A DNA stretch of 64,000 nt from Podocnemis expansa (taxonomy: Eukaryota > Chordata > Testudines > Podocnemididae). The translations under genes were made by a program, and so were the position numbers. The stretch spans positions 3,055,110-3,119,109 of the forward strand of contig ML682088.1 in NCBI GenBank assembly GCA_007922195.1, in the 5' to 3' direction. The notes under the pieces were generated by a model that made no database searches, was not told the origin of the DNA, and was given only the letters and a program-made list of their open reading frames with translations. This document shows, piece by piece, positions 12,902 to 24,263 of the stretch (within the stretch, counting starts at the first letter, position 1; each line of letters starts with the position of its first letter).

Positions 12902-13837
12902 ACCAGCAACTGCAGTCTTCTAGTCCCACCTTTCTCAAGCAGCTACTGTCATGCAATTGTGGCTTCACTGCTATTGTCACTAGACCTACTTTTGGTTTAA
13001 CTCAATGAAAGCTATCTTGGGTATGTCTGAGTGCTTGGAGAGCATGTGAGCAGCGAGGTGTTGTAGAGTGATGGGGAATGAGAGGAGTCCTAACTTCACC
13101 ACACTTCCTTACTTGCTGGCAAGAGCAGCTGGCTGGGGGCAGGCAAGAGTGAGCTGCTCCTTGAGAAGAGCTGACGTTATAGGCCTGGTCTACACTGGAG
13201 GCTTTGGTCAACCAAAGTCAGCTTTTCGCACCAAAATAGTGCTGGTATTCAGAAATACTCCTAGTATAGGATGGATCAGGGTGACCACAGCAGGCCCCAT
13301 GCTTTTTGGGAGAGGAGGGCTACTCTACACTGGATGAGAGGAGGGCCGTTGCAGCCCTCCTGAGTGGCAGTGGGGACCAGGAGTGAGGCAGCTGCCTGCT
13401 GCTTGCCTCTTGGTTGTGTGCTAGGCAGGGAATGGCGTGCTGAAGGGGTCAGGCCCTCAGTTGCCAGCCTGCATGGGGCAGCTGCCACTTGGAGCCTCCT
13501 GTGCCCAGCACCCCTCAGCTCAGGGCAAGGCTGTCCCATCCAACCTAGCGCCAGGCTGTAGGGGTGTAGTGGGAGATGCAGGCGCCACGGGGCAGGTAAG
13601 CGAAGGACACTAGAGACTCAGCATATATCACAGGACTCAGATGCGGGGGGGAGCACACCTCCTTCGGGATAGTCCTGATGGTGTACACATTGGAGTCATC
13701 CTCTTCTCCCAACCCTACTTCCCGCCAGCCCTAGTTGCCTGATTTTGCAACAAATAAAATGCCTCAATGAGAGCAGCAAAGCTTTTTGCACCAAACTACA
13801 TGTATTTTATATGCTGTGTTAAATACCATGACACTTG
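12902..13837. other. Gene-free stretch between the two duplicated copies
   Basis: It contains a fragment starting 'aggcctggtctacactgg' at 13181 that resembles the end of another Harbinger-type repeat, and a GC-richer part at about 13280-13690. No gene is supported. Confidence 0.5.
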
Positions 13838-14095
13838 TCTTTGGAGAGCTAGACTGTCACACGGGCCTTATTCAGCTGTACAGGCACATAAGAAGAGAGA
13901 AAATAAATCTCTCCACCCTTGTCCTATAACTACCCAGCTCAGCCTGCTCACGCTCATTCCACTTGGGCTGCAGTAGGGAGATTTTTGCTTTGCACCCAAT
14001 ATCCTCACTAAGGATATGTCTACACTGTGCAGACAATGTGTGATTACAGCATGACCAAGCTAGCTCGGAGAACAAGAGCAGTAAAGCTGCAGAAG
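13838..14095 (+). repeat. Direct duplication, copy 2 of 2 (258 bp)
   Basis: Second copy of 12646-12901, offset by 1192 bp. Its right part (from about 14007, GGATATGTCTACACTG) looks like the left end of the PIF/Harbinger-type element that carries the Myb-like pseudogene downstream. Confidence 0.8.
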
Positions 14096-14324
14096 CAGCT
14101 TTCATGGACAGAGTATCAGGTTAGACATGGGGTTTGGTTCTGTCATCATAAATGGCCTTGAGGAGGGGTCCCACAATGCTGCTCCTGACTGCTCTGTCCA
14201 TCTGCTTGAATTTCATTGCACAGCAGCCACCTTCCCCTTTCCCTTTATAGTTCCAGAGGCTTTTGAAATTCCACTTCCTGCTTGATCAGTGTGGAGAGCT
14301 CAGGTCTCATCGTCCCAGCTGACC

Positions 14325-14853
14325 ATGCTGGCTCCATTCACCAAATGCACTCTTCCTTAGAGCGCACTGGAGCTTCAGGAGCTGATCAGCATTTGGGGAG
14401 AAGACTGTGCAGTCCCAGCTCTGTTCCAGTCAAGGGAACGTTGATATAATACAGTCAAATTTCTCATTTAATGGTAGAGAAGGACTATGTGTGAATAATC
14501 AAGTAGTTGCAGAAGGGGTACCCAAAAGCTAGGGAGTCGAACTGTTGCTCTGGTGCAGAGCCAAAGACCTGCTGCTTTTATAATGAGCTGGAGGCCATTC
14601 TTGGCTGAGACTCCATCTCCATTGCCAAGAGACCAGTGGATACTTTTACGGGCCTGGAGGCAACAAACACTGGAGTCAACATGACAAGGAAATCACTGAC
14701 GAGGAGGTTAAGTTGGAAGATGATGAAGATCAGGAAGCAGATAGTTTGCTGACATGTGAAGCCAGGACCTCTTCTCCGCACAGGAGGTTTCAGTCCAGTC
14801 CCAACTGTCCAGCTTTTGTGTGCAGGATGCAGCAGAGGCGTGCTTGGGTAAGT

Positions 14854-14884
<31 letters not shown>

Positions 14885-15828
14885 GAGAAGATGCTGCTCA
14901 TTTATATGAGATACAGCTGTCCTTTGCTTTGTAGTGTTCTATAGGTGGTGAAGGGATAGAAACACACACAAATAACTGTATTTGCATGTGCTTCCGCTGT
15001 GCACCTAAACAATGTGATGGAACAGTGTGTTACTGCCGACTGGGATTTCACAGGAATCCTCTAGGCAGGTCTCTAGGAAAATTTTCCAGAGGTGCTTGCC
15101 ACTCCTGACTGAAGGTTCTTCAGCAGAGCTGCTTGGTTTCTTCCCCCAATGTAGAAAACTTTCCAATGCCAATCAGCAATCACTTGTGCAGGGACAAAAG
15201 CAGCATACAGGTGAGCAGCATGAGGACCAGATTTGAAGTTGCTTGCATGGAGGAGATCCATGGCTACTCTCAGGAGTGAGATATTTGATTCTGTGGCCCC
15301 TGCCAATGGAAAGTGGTGTCTGAAATATAAATTTTGTCCATATTTACCTGTATCAATAGCCCAAACAACCACTCAGAACCTTTTCCTCAATTTGAGTGCT
15401 TCCTCCCTCAAGGCACAACTCACTCTGTGCTAGTTGATCATTGAGCTATGCACTTGCAGGGGACTGTGAGAAAGAAGTGTACTTTACACTAATGCATCAG
15501 TGCTGTTCCTGTACTCATAGTCACACTTCTCTTCATTGTTTAGGGGCTTCTACAGATGTGACCTGGAGGGGAAATACAAGTGCTCACTCAGCAAGTGTGG
15601 TGGCGAGTGATAAGAAAATGACCTGGAGAAGGAAAGAGGAGATGGTCCATGAAATTCTTCAGTCCTCCAAGGTGGAAAATAAAAATAAAGGACAGGAAGA
15701 CTCATTGGCTGAAAAATCAGAAAACTGATAGGCAGAAGAGGAGGAAAACGAGGAGCAAGTGCTAGCAGGTGATGAGAGCACACTGAAAACCAAAAGGAGC
15801 AACCATCACTGCAAAAGTCACTCATAAT
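14325..15828 (+). pseudogene. Myb/SANT-like DNA-binding gene of a PIF/Harbinger element, decayed
   Basis: Autonomous PIF/Harbinger transposons encode a transposase and a Myb/SANT-like protein that binds the element's DNA. From the ATG at 14325 a stop appears after 11 codons, but the following codons read ELQELISIWGEDCAV, matching the first helix of this family (consensus-like ELISIWG). Further on, in another frame, come YPKARES and GAEPKTCCFYNELEAILG (about 14511-14590), the last helix of the domain, then an acidic stretch near 14700. A GT-AG intron fits: donor GTAAGT at 14848 and acceptor AG at 15542-15543, with a 29-T run just inside. After it, ASTDVTW and RKEEMVHEILQSS resemble the C-terminal coiled segment. 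A poly(A) signal follows at 16077. Stops and at least two frameshifts make it a dead copy. Family identity is from motif memory, not a search. Confidence 0.68.
14856..14884. repeat. Poly-T run (29 nt)
   Basis: Uninterrupted T run just inside the predicted intron of the Myb-like pseudogene. Confidence 0.95.
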
Positions 15829-16076
15829 GCTACAGACAGAATTAATGCATTTTGTCTCCCCTTTGCAGCCAACATAGGACTTCTTTCCATGCTCTCCCCT
15901 AACTCCACCCACATATTCCTACCGAGGTCCCAGGCCATCTCAGTACGCTGTTCATTCTGCCCCCTCATTTTCCAGAATGATAATTGAACTTACATGCAGC
16001 TGTCCTAGCTTACACTGCCCCTTATTGATCTCTCCTCTCCAGCCCAACCTTTTGTATGTGTTGTGAATAATTATTT

Positions 16077-16082
16077 AATAAA
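16077..16082 (+). promoter_or_regulatory. Candidate poly(A) signal of the Myb-like pseudogene
   Basis: AATAAA about 250 bp after the last recognisable coding segment, in plus orientation. Relic only. Confidence 0.4.
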
Positions 16083-16480
16083 GACATACATTGTGCAGAA
16101 TAAGCAACCTGCATTTGTCTCTTGCATATAGTGGCTGAAGCTCACATTGATGCACAGTGCAAGCTGGATGGCACTTACAGCATGGCCCACTGCTATGATT
16201 GTTCTCATTCAGTCAGAAGGTAATTCACCACTGCGCTCTACCCAAGGGCAGCTTTTCACTCTTTGTGTCAGATATTATGGAAAACACACCCAGTGGCTAT
16301 AACCATGAGAATATTTTCCACAGTTATGTCTAACCTGCCATAAAAGCATCACCAGTGAGCTTTTACTCTGCCAGACACACATTATTGAAGTTCTTGCTGC
16401 CATCCAGGTTGTCCATATAAGGCTTCCTCTGTGGGCAAATCATATTGGATGATGTCAGATGTCTTCTGAAGCTGAGAATT

Positions 16481-16975
16481 ATTTGGCAATGATAAATTTA
16501 TGGAGGGGATGGTGTGATGGGATTGGATACTTTGGAAATCAATTGATCTCTGGTCTTTGACTACTGGTGGTGGATGCGCCAGTGGCCTAAGAAGGGAGGG
16601 TAGACATGGTGGGTTCTTAGTTATTAATGGGAATTGTTTCTTGGGTGACTTGCTGTTGTGACTTGCCCACATGCTCAGGTTTTAACTTATTACCATATTT
16701 GGGATGGGGAAGGAATTTTTCCCCCAGGACAGATTGGCTACGGCTCTGGGGGGTTTTCACCTTCCTCTGTAGGATGCAGCATGGCTCACCTACCGGTGAA
16801 TTCTCTGTATCTTAAAGTCCTTAAATCATGATTTGTGGACATAAATAACTGAACTATGGGTTAGAGGCTTATTGCTGGAGTGGCGGGTGAGGTTGAAGCC
16901 TGCATTGTGCAGGAGGTCAGACTAGAGGATCATACTGGCCTTCTGACCTTAGTGTCTGAGGCTATAATTGTGCAG
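16481..16975 (+). mobile_element. CR1 LINE 3' end (plus)
   Basis: Same CR1 subfamily as 2885-3862: 'gataaatttatggagggg', 'tggcctaagaagggag', 'gggaattgtttcttggg', 'ggaaggaatttttccccc' and the terminal 'caggaggtcagactagag' are all present. Truncated at its 5' side, as usual for CR1. Confidence 0.85.
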
Positions 16976-17294
16976 TATCGATGTAATGCAATTCATCTGC
17001 TTTCCTCAGAAATTAGCAATAAAAATTCAGGAGATCTTTTTTAATTGTTCAGATAGGATGAGTCCACTTTTAGACTTCAATGCGCTCAATAGAAGTCCCT
17101 GCTTAAAATAATTAAAGTGCTTTTGTCCGGAAGGAGTGGGAGTTAAGTCTGCTCATTTTGAACCATGGCATAATCCTATAATGAGGCCTGAGGAAAGGGC
17201 CAGGTACAGCTGCACTTGTTTTTGGAGAAACCCAGTAGATAAATTGTGATTCAAATGAACAGTTCCTCCTCTGCTGTCCCTTTGCTCTGGTGAA
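16976..17294. other. Gene-free stretch
   Basis: Anonymous sequence; nothing supported. Confidence 0.5.
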
Positions 17295-17493
17295 AGAGTA
17301 ACCCTTGTCTACACTAGAAAGTTTTGTTGACACCAGTTAATGTTTATGATAAAAAAACCCACTAATTATAATGCTTGTTCCTGTCCACACAGCACTTACT
17401 ATGTTGCCAAAGAGTGCCCACAGTTGTTGCTCTAGCTTTGACAGTGATGGCAGTCATAGCAACCTAGAAGCAGGAAGTAGCCATGAGCGGTCA

Positions 17494-17765
17494 TCAAGTC
17501 CTGGCCCTTGCACTCATGGCAGGACCAAGTATCCCCATTAAACCATCCCTGACAAGTGCTTGTTTAACCTGCTCTTAAAAATTTCAAATGATGGAGATTC
17601 CACAGCCTGCCTAGGCAACTTATTCCTGTGGTTAATCACCCTGACAGTTAGGATGTTTTTCTTAATATGCAACCTAAACCTCCCTTGCTGTAATTTGAGC
17701 CCATTGCTTCTTGTTCTATTAATGGTGCTTAAGAAGAACATTTCTTTTCCCTCCGCCTTGTGACA
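17494..17765 (-). mobile_element. CR1 LINE fragment (minus), nested
   Basis: In reverse orientation it follows the CR1 3' region: a 'ggaccaagtatccccatta' segment, 'taaaaatttcaaatgatgga', 'gagattccacagcctgccta', 'ttcctgtggttaatcaccc', 'tgcaacctaaacctcccttg' and 'ttgagcccattgcttcttg'. Flanking sequence on both sides looks like a DNA transposon, so it is probably a nested insertion. Confidence 0.75.
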
Positions 17766-18580
17766 ACCAGTGCACTGTGGATAGCTATCCCACTGTGCAA
17801 CTTGCCACCTTGCGGCACTAGGAGCTGTGGGAAAGTGGAAAGCACCAGAGTTCGGCATAAATGTGGGCTCCACATCCCACGATGCATTGATTTACATTCA
17901 TTAGTCAAGGAGTTTGTTTGCATTTTTCAGCATTTTTCAACAATCCCAGTTTTCTGAGTGTCCACCATCTTTATCTGAAAGGATAGATCCTGTATTGCTC
18001 ATCACTAAGTTGTTTTTAGTGTTCTGAATCATCAATCGCAACTGGGATCTGAGATGCCTGACCTGCTGTTACCATGTAAACAAACAATGCCAGACTGCTG
18101 TTTGCATTCAGGGAGCATCTGCACACATTGCACCTCTGATTTTAGGTATGTGGAAAAGCACCAAGCAGTGGGATTGCATCATTATGAAGGAGCGGCTCTA
18201 GAGCTTTCAAACGTGCAAAGCCGTCCTCATGGAACACTATACAGATCTCACCCCTGCCCTGCAATGTAAAGACACCAAAATAAGAGCTGATGGAGAAGCA
18301 TATTGCGATTGCAGTGTAGAAACTGGCAACCTAGGACTGTTACTGGTCAGTAGCTAATCAGTTTGGAGCCAGGAAGTCCACTATTGGAGTTGTGTTCTCA
18401 AGTGTGGAGGGCCATTAATTGCATTCTGCTACAAAAGACAGAGTCTTGGAAATGCAGTTGACGTTGCAGTGATGGGACTCCCTAACTTTGGCAGGGCGAT
18501 AGATATCTCACACATCCCAGTTTTGCCCCCAGACCATCTTGTGACCAAGTACAGCTATAGAAAAAGGTACTACTTTATGG

Positions 18581-19589
18581 CAATGTTTCTCAGCCTTTAG
18601 TGGATTGGGGAATACCTGAAGTTATTAATTACTTTATGCAGAACACCTGCTGAAAACTCCCCTGAAAAAGCTGATATGTACGATCTGCAATATCTGTGCA
18701 CTATACATTCCTGTAAAAGTGATTCCAGGAACTGAATTAAGTACAATTTTAAGAATACAATGGCCATTTATTTCTTTAAAGAAGAGATGATTACGCACAC
18801 AACTTGAAACTGAAAATTTTACTCAAGTTCTGTTGGGAATGTTGAGCCTGCATGTTTGAACAAAGTTAGAGTAAGGTTTGTCAAAAAGTCTTGCCATGGT
18901 AGTTATGGCCAAGCAATTTTGATGCTGGAGATAACAGCACTAGGAAACTTAAAATGCCCCAAGTGCAGCAAAGGAGCAAGGCGCCAGTGAATGCCAACAT
19001 GGCTGTGTTCACACAACACTCTTATTTTGAAACAACAGAGGTTGTTTCGAAATAAGAAATACCCAGGTCACACGATGCACGGTTGTTTCAAAACAACGGG
19101 AACCGTTGTTTCGAAACAACGGCGTTGTTTTGAAACAAGTTAAACCCCATGCAGGGACGAAATAACGTTGTTTCAAAATGATTGTTTCAAAACAACACCG
19201 TGCGAACATGTTGTTTCGAAACAATGGTGACTTATTTCGAAATAACTGTTGCCTGAACCTGCTATTTCGCTTTGAGTTTTTTCCTTAATTCGAATTAACA
19301 AACTGTTAATTCGAATTAAGTTATTTCGAAATAAGGTGTTATTTCGATACAAGTTGTTTCAAAACAACCGTATCGAAATAACCCCGTGTGTGAACACAGC
19401 CCATGTGTGCCTGGAAGTTTGGTGTGCCTGGGGCATTTTACATCATCTCAGCTTCCTGCATGGCTCCATACCCCTCTCCCCACTCAGGGCCTCCCCCGCT
19501 GGGGAAAGGGTCAGTGTCGGTCATGGAACACACTTTCTTTCTGTCCATGGAGCAACGATGTTCCCCAGAACACCAGCTGAGAAACAATG
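18581..19589. mobile_element. hAT-type element interrupting the transposase, itself interrupted
   Basis: Ends CAATGTTTCTCAGCC and GCTGAGAAACAATG are inverted repeats of hAT style. The flanks CTTTATGG (18573-18580) and CTCTATAA (19590-19597) match at 5 of 8 positions. Both align to the same point of the split transposase sequence, which supports them as an aged 8-bp duplication. A Harbinger-type MITE (19001-19401) sits inside. Confidence 0.8.
19001..19401. mobile_element. PIF/Harbinger-type palindromic MITE, 401 bp
   Basis: Ends GGCTGTGTTCACAC and GTGTGAACACAGCC are perfect inverted repeats flanked by the 3-bp duplication CAT (18998-19000 and 19402-19404). The interior is dense in palindromic words (TTATTTCGAAATAA, TTAATTCGAATTAA, GTTGTTTCGAAACAAC). 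A perfect 17-bp inverted pair with a 3-bp spacer lies at 19284-19320. No coding capacity. Confidence 0.88.
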
Positions 19590-19874
19590 CTCTATAATAC
19601 TGCATGTGCTTGTCACTCACCATGGGCTTTCACTGTAATCAACATGGGTGATCAAGGAAGGTGCATGCAAGCATCCTTCCTATAACTTGTGATCTTTTTT
19701 CTACACCTTTTTTGAACTTTTTCCCGAACCACTTCATCTTTTATGGATCCAAATAAAGTACTGAAGAAAGTTGCAAGTAAAAAGTTAGAGACGTAGAAGC
19801 ATTTCTGCTTTAGCCTGTTAATTTTATGGCATTTGCTTGGTCCTGCATGGGATTGAAGAAGGGCTCTAATTAGC

Positions 19875-20090
19875 AGGCAGTAGGTGGTCCAGCAGTTAGG
19901 GAATGTGCTTAGCACTTAGGGGACATGCGTTCAGATAGCTGCTCTGCCACAGACTTCAAATATGACTTTGAGCAAGTCTTAGTTTCTCTGTGCCTCAATT
20001 CCCCAGCTGTACAGTAGAAATGTTAGCACACTGCTGTCTCAAAAAGGTGTTGTAAGGCTAAATATATTGAAGAATGAGAGGTGTTCAAAT
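19875..20090 (+). mobile_element. MIR-type SINE (plus), diverged
   Basis: Order of segments fits MIR: a 'ggtggtccagcagttaggg' head, 'ctgctctgccacagac', 'gactttgagcaagtc', 'tgcctcaattccccagctgt', then a 'ttgtaaggct' tail. Old and diverged. Confidence 0.65.
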
Positions 20091-20579
20091 ATACCCAGGG
20101 AGGGAGAGGATGCGTAAGAAATACTTCTGGTCCTCCCCCAGAATTGATACAGTTTAGAACTCCTTCTATACTCTAAGAGACGTGCCATCATGCCCCTTTC
20201 TTCCTTCAGCTAACATGCCCTCATCTGCCCTGACACGTCTCTGTGCTTCAGAGGAGAAGGCAGAGGCACAAGGTCCAGCTGAGGCATAGGTGCAGCAATA
20301 GGGAGTTTTCCTACCTTATTAGCATTTGCAGCTGGATCCTGGCCCCTTCCGTGCACCTGAAGGGACACAAAGAGGCTATGGCCCAACAGAAAAATCAAAC
20401 TATAAAATTCAACTGGAGAACATTCTGAAATACTGCCTAATTTGGAAATACAGCTTGTTCAGTTCCATGCAGAAGAGGTAAAATAAACAAACCCACACAT
20501 ACTACACATGAGCTGTCATTGGGGCATGCAAGATCTTTGGCAAAGATGGGAATGTAACGTTACAGAAAACATTAGCCTA
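20091..20579. other. Gene-free stretch
   Basis: Nothing supported; short open frames only. Confidence 0.5.
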
Positions 20580-21130
20580 TGGACCCAATCCTACAATGGT
20601 CTCTGATCTAACTCTAGAATCCTTCTCAAGTCTTACATGTCCAATCCTGCCTCTAGCACTAACAGAGGTGTAGCCATGGGTGCATCGGGTCCCACAGTTT
20701 TGGCCCTTAGGCCCACTCACCTTTGCACCTGACAGCGGTGCAAGCTTTGCAACCATGGCCGCAAGCATGGCAGGGGCGCCAGCACTGATGCCTCTGCAAT
20801 GCTCTGCTGGTGGCTGCTGGACTGCAGCCCTGAGCGAAGCAGAGGCGCCAATGCCGACACCTCCATTCCTCTTGTGGCCTCTGGTCCCCATGGCCGCAAG
20901 TGGAGCTGAGGTGCCGGTGCCTTTGCTGTGCTCACGGCTGCTGGCCAGCACTGTGGCTGTGGTGGTAAAGTTCACGCTGCTATTAGTCCAAGACGTTCTG
21001 TTGCTCTCCCCTTTCCTAGGTGGGTCAGCTTCTGATCACATGACCAGAAGCTGGCCTCAACCAGGCCCACCCCTCACTTGCAGTGGCCTAGCCAGAAACC
21101 ATGGATTGGCTACACTCTGGAGCAGCAGGT
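20580..21130. other. GC-rich anonymous segment
   Basis: An island of higher GC with repeated 'ccatggccgcaag' (20752 and 20889) and 'gaggcgcc' type words, so partly minisatellite-like. Overlapping Ala/Pro-rich open frames on both strands are compositional. It resembles the GC-rich interiors of the hAT-like elements elsewhere, but I could not find matching terminal repeats. Confidence 0.45.
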
Positions 21131-21417
21131 AAGAAAATGAACCTTTCTGCCATCACCAATATAGTCATCTAGCCAATGCTGTAATTCTTGAGGTGATCAG
21201 TTGTCAGTGGGATTCCTCCATGAAATATAGAATAAAGCAGGTACGTGAAGAGCAGAAGAGAGGTGCCAGTAAACTATTCTAACATCCCTTCTCTACTTTC
21301 AGTTCCTGAATCCTCCTTCATATGCACATGCTTCTCTGTATAATTACCGTATCAAAAGTAGCATTGCTTTGTGACTCAGTAGCTTAAAAAGGTTGCCATT
21401 TACCTGACTGCATAAGG

Positions 21418-21635
21418 TAGTGGTTCCCAACATTTTCTCTGCTGTGGCACACCTTGCTACCTTTAATTAATTTGGGGTACACCACTATATAGTTTCCAAA
21501 TAAAGTTATGAATATTCATGAGCCAGTGAGCCAATCCAGGGCTGTTTGAGTAGTTTTTCAAAAAACATTCATGGCACAGCTGCTCAAATCTGCTGGCACA
21601 CCTGTGTGCTGTGGAAGACTGGTTGGGAAACAGTG
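21418..21635. mobile_element. hAT-type non-autonomous element, 218 bp
   Basis: Starts TAGTGGTTCCCAAC and ends GTTGGGAAACAGTG. The flanking 8-bp duplication GCATAAGG is perfect (21410-21417 and 21636-21643). Confidence 0.9.
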
Positions 21636-21643
21636 GCATAAGG

Positions 21644-23885
21644 AGGGGTAAATTCTTACTTTGGGCCAGCTGCAGTGCATCTAATGATGCAGTCCCTCAG
21701 ACCCACTGGCAATAGAGTTCAAAACCTAGAATTTCCTTCTGTTATGTGGCTATCTTATGCCTGGCAGCATGCATCACATACTAAGCTACCCCACATTTTG
21801 AAATTATTCCTTCATGAAGATTTTTAGCAATGAGGAAGATGGACAGTTGAATTGGCATCACAGTGGCATCTGTATGAAGATACAAGTAAAAAAGATGTCA
21901 AGTTTCAGAGGGCTAGCCAAAGGATGAAGACTGACAATAGTGTGAGATTTGCAAACGTGAGATGGTTATTGGTTTAGAGTTTGTCTTCATTCTGTACCTG
22001 GCAAAGGTGCAGCAATGGCTTTTGGGTGATAAGGATGCAAAGCTCGTGCTGTGAGTTCATGTGCATAGGTTTGTTTCTTGGCAACACTGGGCACTTTGAA
22101 CCTAATCCAGAAAACCACATAGGCAGGTGCTTAAGTGAAAACACATGAGTAGTCCCTCTGAACTTAATAGAACCCTTAACAGAATACCATACTGGAATTT
22201 TTATGCCAAAGTATATGTACTGCTTTGGGAATTCAAGGGTAAACTTCTACTTTGAAGCAACAAAAAATGGAGAATAGCCAAAGTCATCTGAGCAAGCTTA
22301 ACTCTCACGGCAACTCACATACAACTGGTAGTTACATTCCTGCTAGTAATGTGGGCTAAGGATGTGATTTTTTTTTTAATGTCATTTCTATACCAACAAA
22401 ATCCCTAGTATAGACAGTTATACTGACTAAAAGGTCTATAGCTTATTTCATTTGTGGAACTGGTATAAGCTACACTAATAACTATGTCTCTACTAGGGCT
22501 TTTGCTAGTACAGCTACACCAACAAATCTTTTCTAGTGTAGACTAGGCTTTTCTGTTATTGTATGGAACCAGCAATCTCTAGTCTTACACCTAGCAAAGC
22601 AATCATATTACTTTATCAGATCAGGCATACAATCAATGAGTTTAGAACGTTCTGATGAATTTTGGTAACTGTTGTAGAAGTAGTTATTTAGCCAGTCCAG
22701 ATTGCCTGATTTCAGAAAAGCTACCACATGTGCAATTATTACTAGTATTTAGTAGGAAAGATTTACTGTAGTATGCTGTCTGGCTTTATTTATGTTTCTG
22801 TATGTCCCTGATACAACTTTAGGCACATGCTTGATTGCACAGAAAAATCAACATCTAACTCTGATTCTTTGTAATCATGTGTTGGTAAATAAAGCTGTTA
22901 GAGTGCCACCAAAATCCTTGTTTGTTTTGCTGAACTAGACTGACATTGCTACTCCTTTGGAAATTGTAATCAGTCTCCTTTGTGCTTACTATGGAAAAGC
23001 CTTTTCCAGAGCTCACTGATTCGATGGGAGCTTCACCAGAGCGTTGTTTGAATCGGATGCCACATTCTCTCTTGATAGCTCTGGCCTGAGAAGCTTTTAT
23101 TTTTCACTATGTTGGACTTGAGAGTCAAACAAGACTTTCTGTTTGAAAGCACATATAGGTGTAAGGAAAACAGAGAAGAGAGCTCTCTCTCTGTCTTTGA
23201 TTCACAGAGTAGACGAGTACATATTTCTGTGGACTGCATGGCTTTAAAGAAGTCAGAAATCATGGGACTTTGCAAAGCAAACAGGTGCAATTTTGATTTA
23301 CATTAAGGAGTGTTACATTACCCCATATCATGTACAATGACCCATTGCAAGTGCAATCCCAGTGTTCAATAAAGCACAAAGGGGGCTGCCTTAATGCTCC
23401 CCCATGGTTGAACATCACCCAAGAGGGATGAAGGAGCAATAAGATAATGGTTTTGCCCTTCCCTGTGCATCAGTCAGTGGAACAGTTCTTTTGCAGCAGA
23501 GAGGGTACCAGGGGATCACCTGCCTAATGGCAGCTAGCTGGGAGTTTGCTCTGTGTAAATGCAAGAAAAAAAAATCCTCCAGTGACAGTGCATGTCCCCA
23601 CTATAAGACTGTACATTAGAGACACATTTAAGCCCAATAAGACAGAATAAAACACTCTAGTAAGTGTTCCCTTTTGGGAGTCACTGGTTACAAAGCATTA
23701 TGGTTTGTTTTTTTTTTAAGCGGTAAGAAAATCCATTTTTTCCTGCATAAAATGTTGTTGGAAATATCTGCTTTCAAAATTTAAGAAAGATATCAGGGTT
23801 TTCGTCAGAAATTTTTCTTTGGAATTTAAAATGAAACTTGTTTCATTTCAATTCTAAATGACATTTTTTTTCCTCAAGCTATGTC
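21644..23885. other. Gene-free stretch with repeat fragments
   Basis: About 2.2 kb without a gene. At about 22382-22553 there is a likely DNA-element remnant with 'ctagtatagacagttatac' and 'agtgtagactaggctttt'. The segment near 22095-22175 resembles an old sauropsid palindromic repeat ('ggtgcttaagtg', 'agtagtccct'). Confidence 0.45.
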
Positions 23886-24070
23886 TGCATTGCCGATGGT
23901 GCTGCTGACAGTGCAAGTTTGATTTTGCACATTCGATTGAGTGTCAGTAAAGAGACTCAACTGAACCTGGAAGTCACTAAAAGTTGATCTGTTAAGATCA
24001 CCCTGGCAGGAAGTCAAACAAACAAACAAGGGGTCCTGTGGCACTTAAAGACTACTGAATTTATTTTTTG

Positions 24071-24104
24071 CATGAGATTTCATGGAAGAAAATCCCACTT
24101 CAGA
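24071..24104 (-). ncRNA. Hammerhead ribozyme relic, family 1 (decayed)
   Basis: On the minus strand: CTGA, then AGTGGGATTTTCTTCC, then ATGAAATC and CTCATGC. The layout is that of a hammerhead core (CUGANGA, stem II hairpin, GAAA, short stem III), but the NGA of the first box is deleted. It sits in the 3' region of the Penelope-like relic. Confidence 0.45.
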
Positions 24105-24263
24105 CGCTTTGAAGATGAGGGAACTTACAGAATGGTAGAAAATAGATGCAGGGAAGTGTAAGTCATGGAAACAGGTTACATTGTAACAGCAAATCAAAAC
24201 AACTGTAAAGATTCAAACACTGGGGAACAGCATACAGAGGGAGATGGGGTCAAATCACCTGTT

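Larger units (their letters stand above)
18150..19678 (+). pseudogene. PIF/Harbinger DDE transposase, decayed and interrupted
   Basis: The transposase of this superfamily (DDE_Tnp_4 type) cuts and joins element ends. Recognisable pieces in order: WDCIIMKE near 18170, EHYTDLTPALQCKDTKIR near 18230-18285, an EKHIAIAV-like segment near 18291 in another frame, VANQFGARKSTIGV from 18350, and NFGRAIDISHIPVLPPDHL at 18484-18540. The last contains the Asp (codon 18502-18504) that corresponds to the first catalytic Asp of the family's AIDGTHI-like motif, with the following Gly-Thr changed to Ile-Ser. Coding similarity stops at the hAT insertion (18581) and resumes at 19590 as the TMGFH/VHDA-like region, ending near 19678. 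Multiple stops and frameshifts are present. The C-terminal part is missing. Confidence 0.7.
17297..19680 (+). mobile_element. PIF/Harbinger autonomous element relic, multiply interrupted
   Basis: The inferred left end, CCTTGTCTACACTAG, resembles the TIR style of the other Harbinger-type repeats in the window. The body holds a decayed transposase (18150-19678). It is interrupted by a minus-strand CR1 fragment (about 17494-17765) and by a hAT element (18581-19589). I see no matching right end, so the outer limits are approximate. Confidence 0.55.

Noticed and set aside
20577..21132. Ala-rich open frames of 132-150 aa
   Set aside because: GC-rich, partly repetitive, overlapping on both strands, no recognisable domain or splice context.
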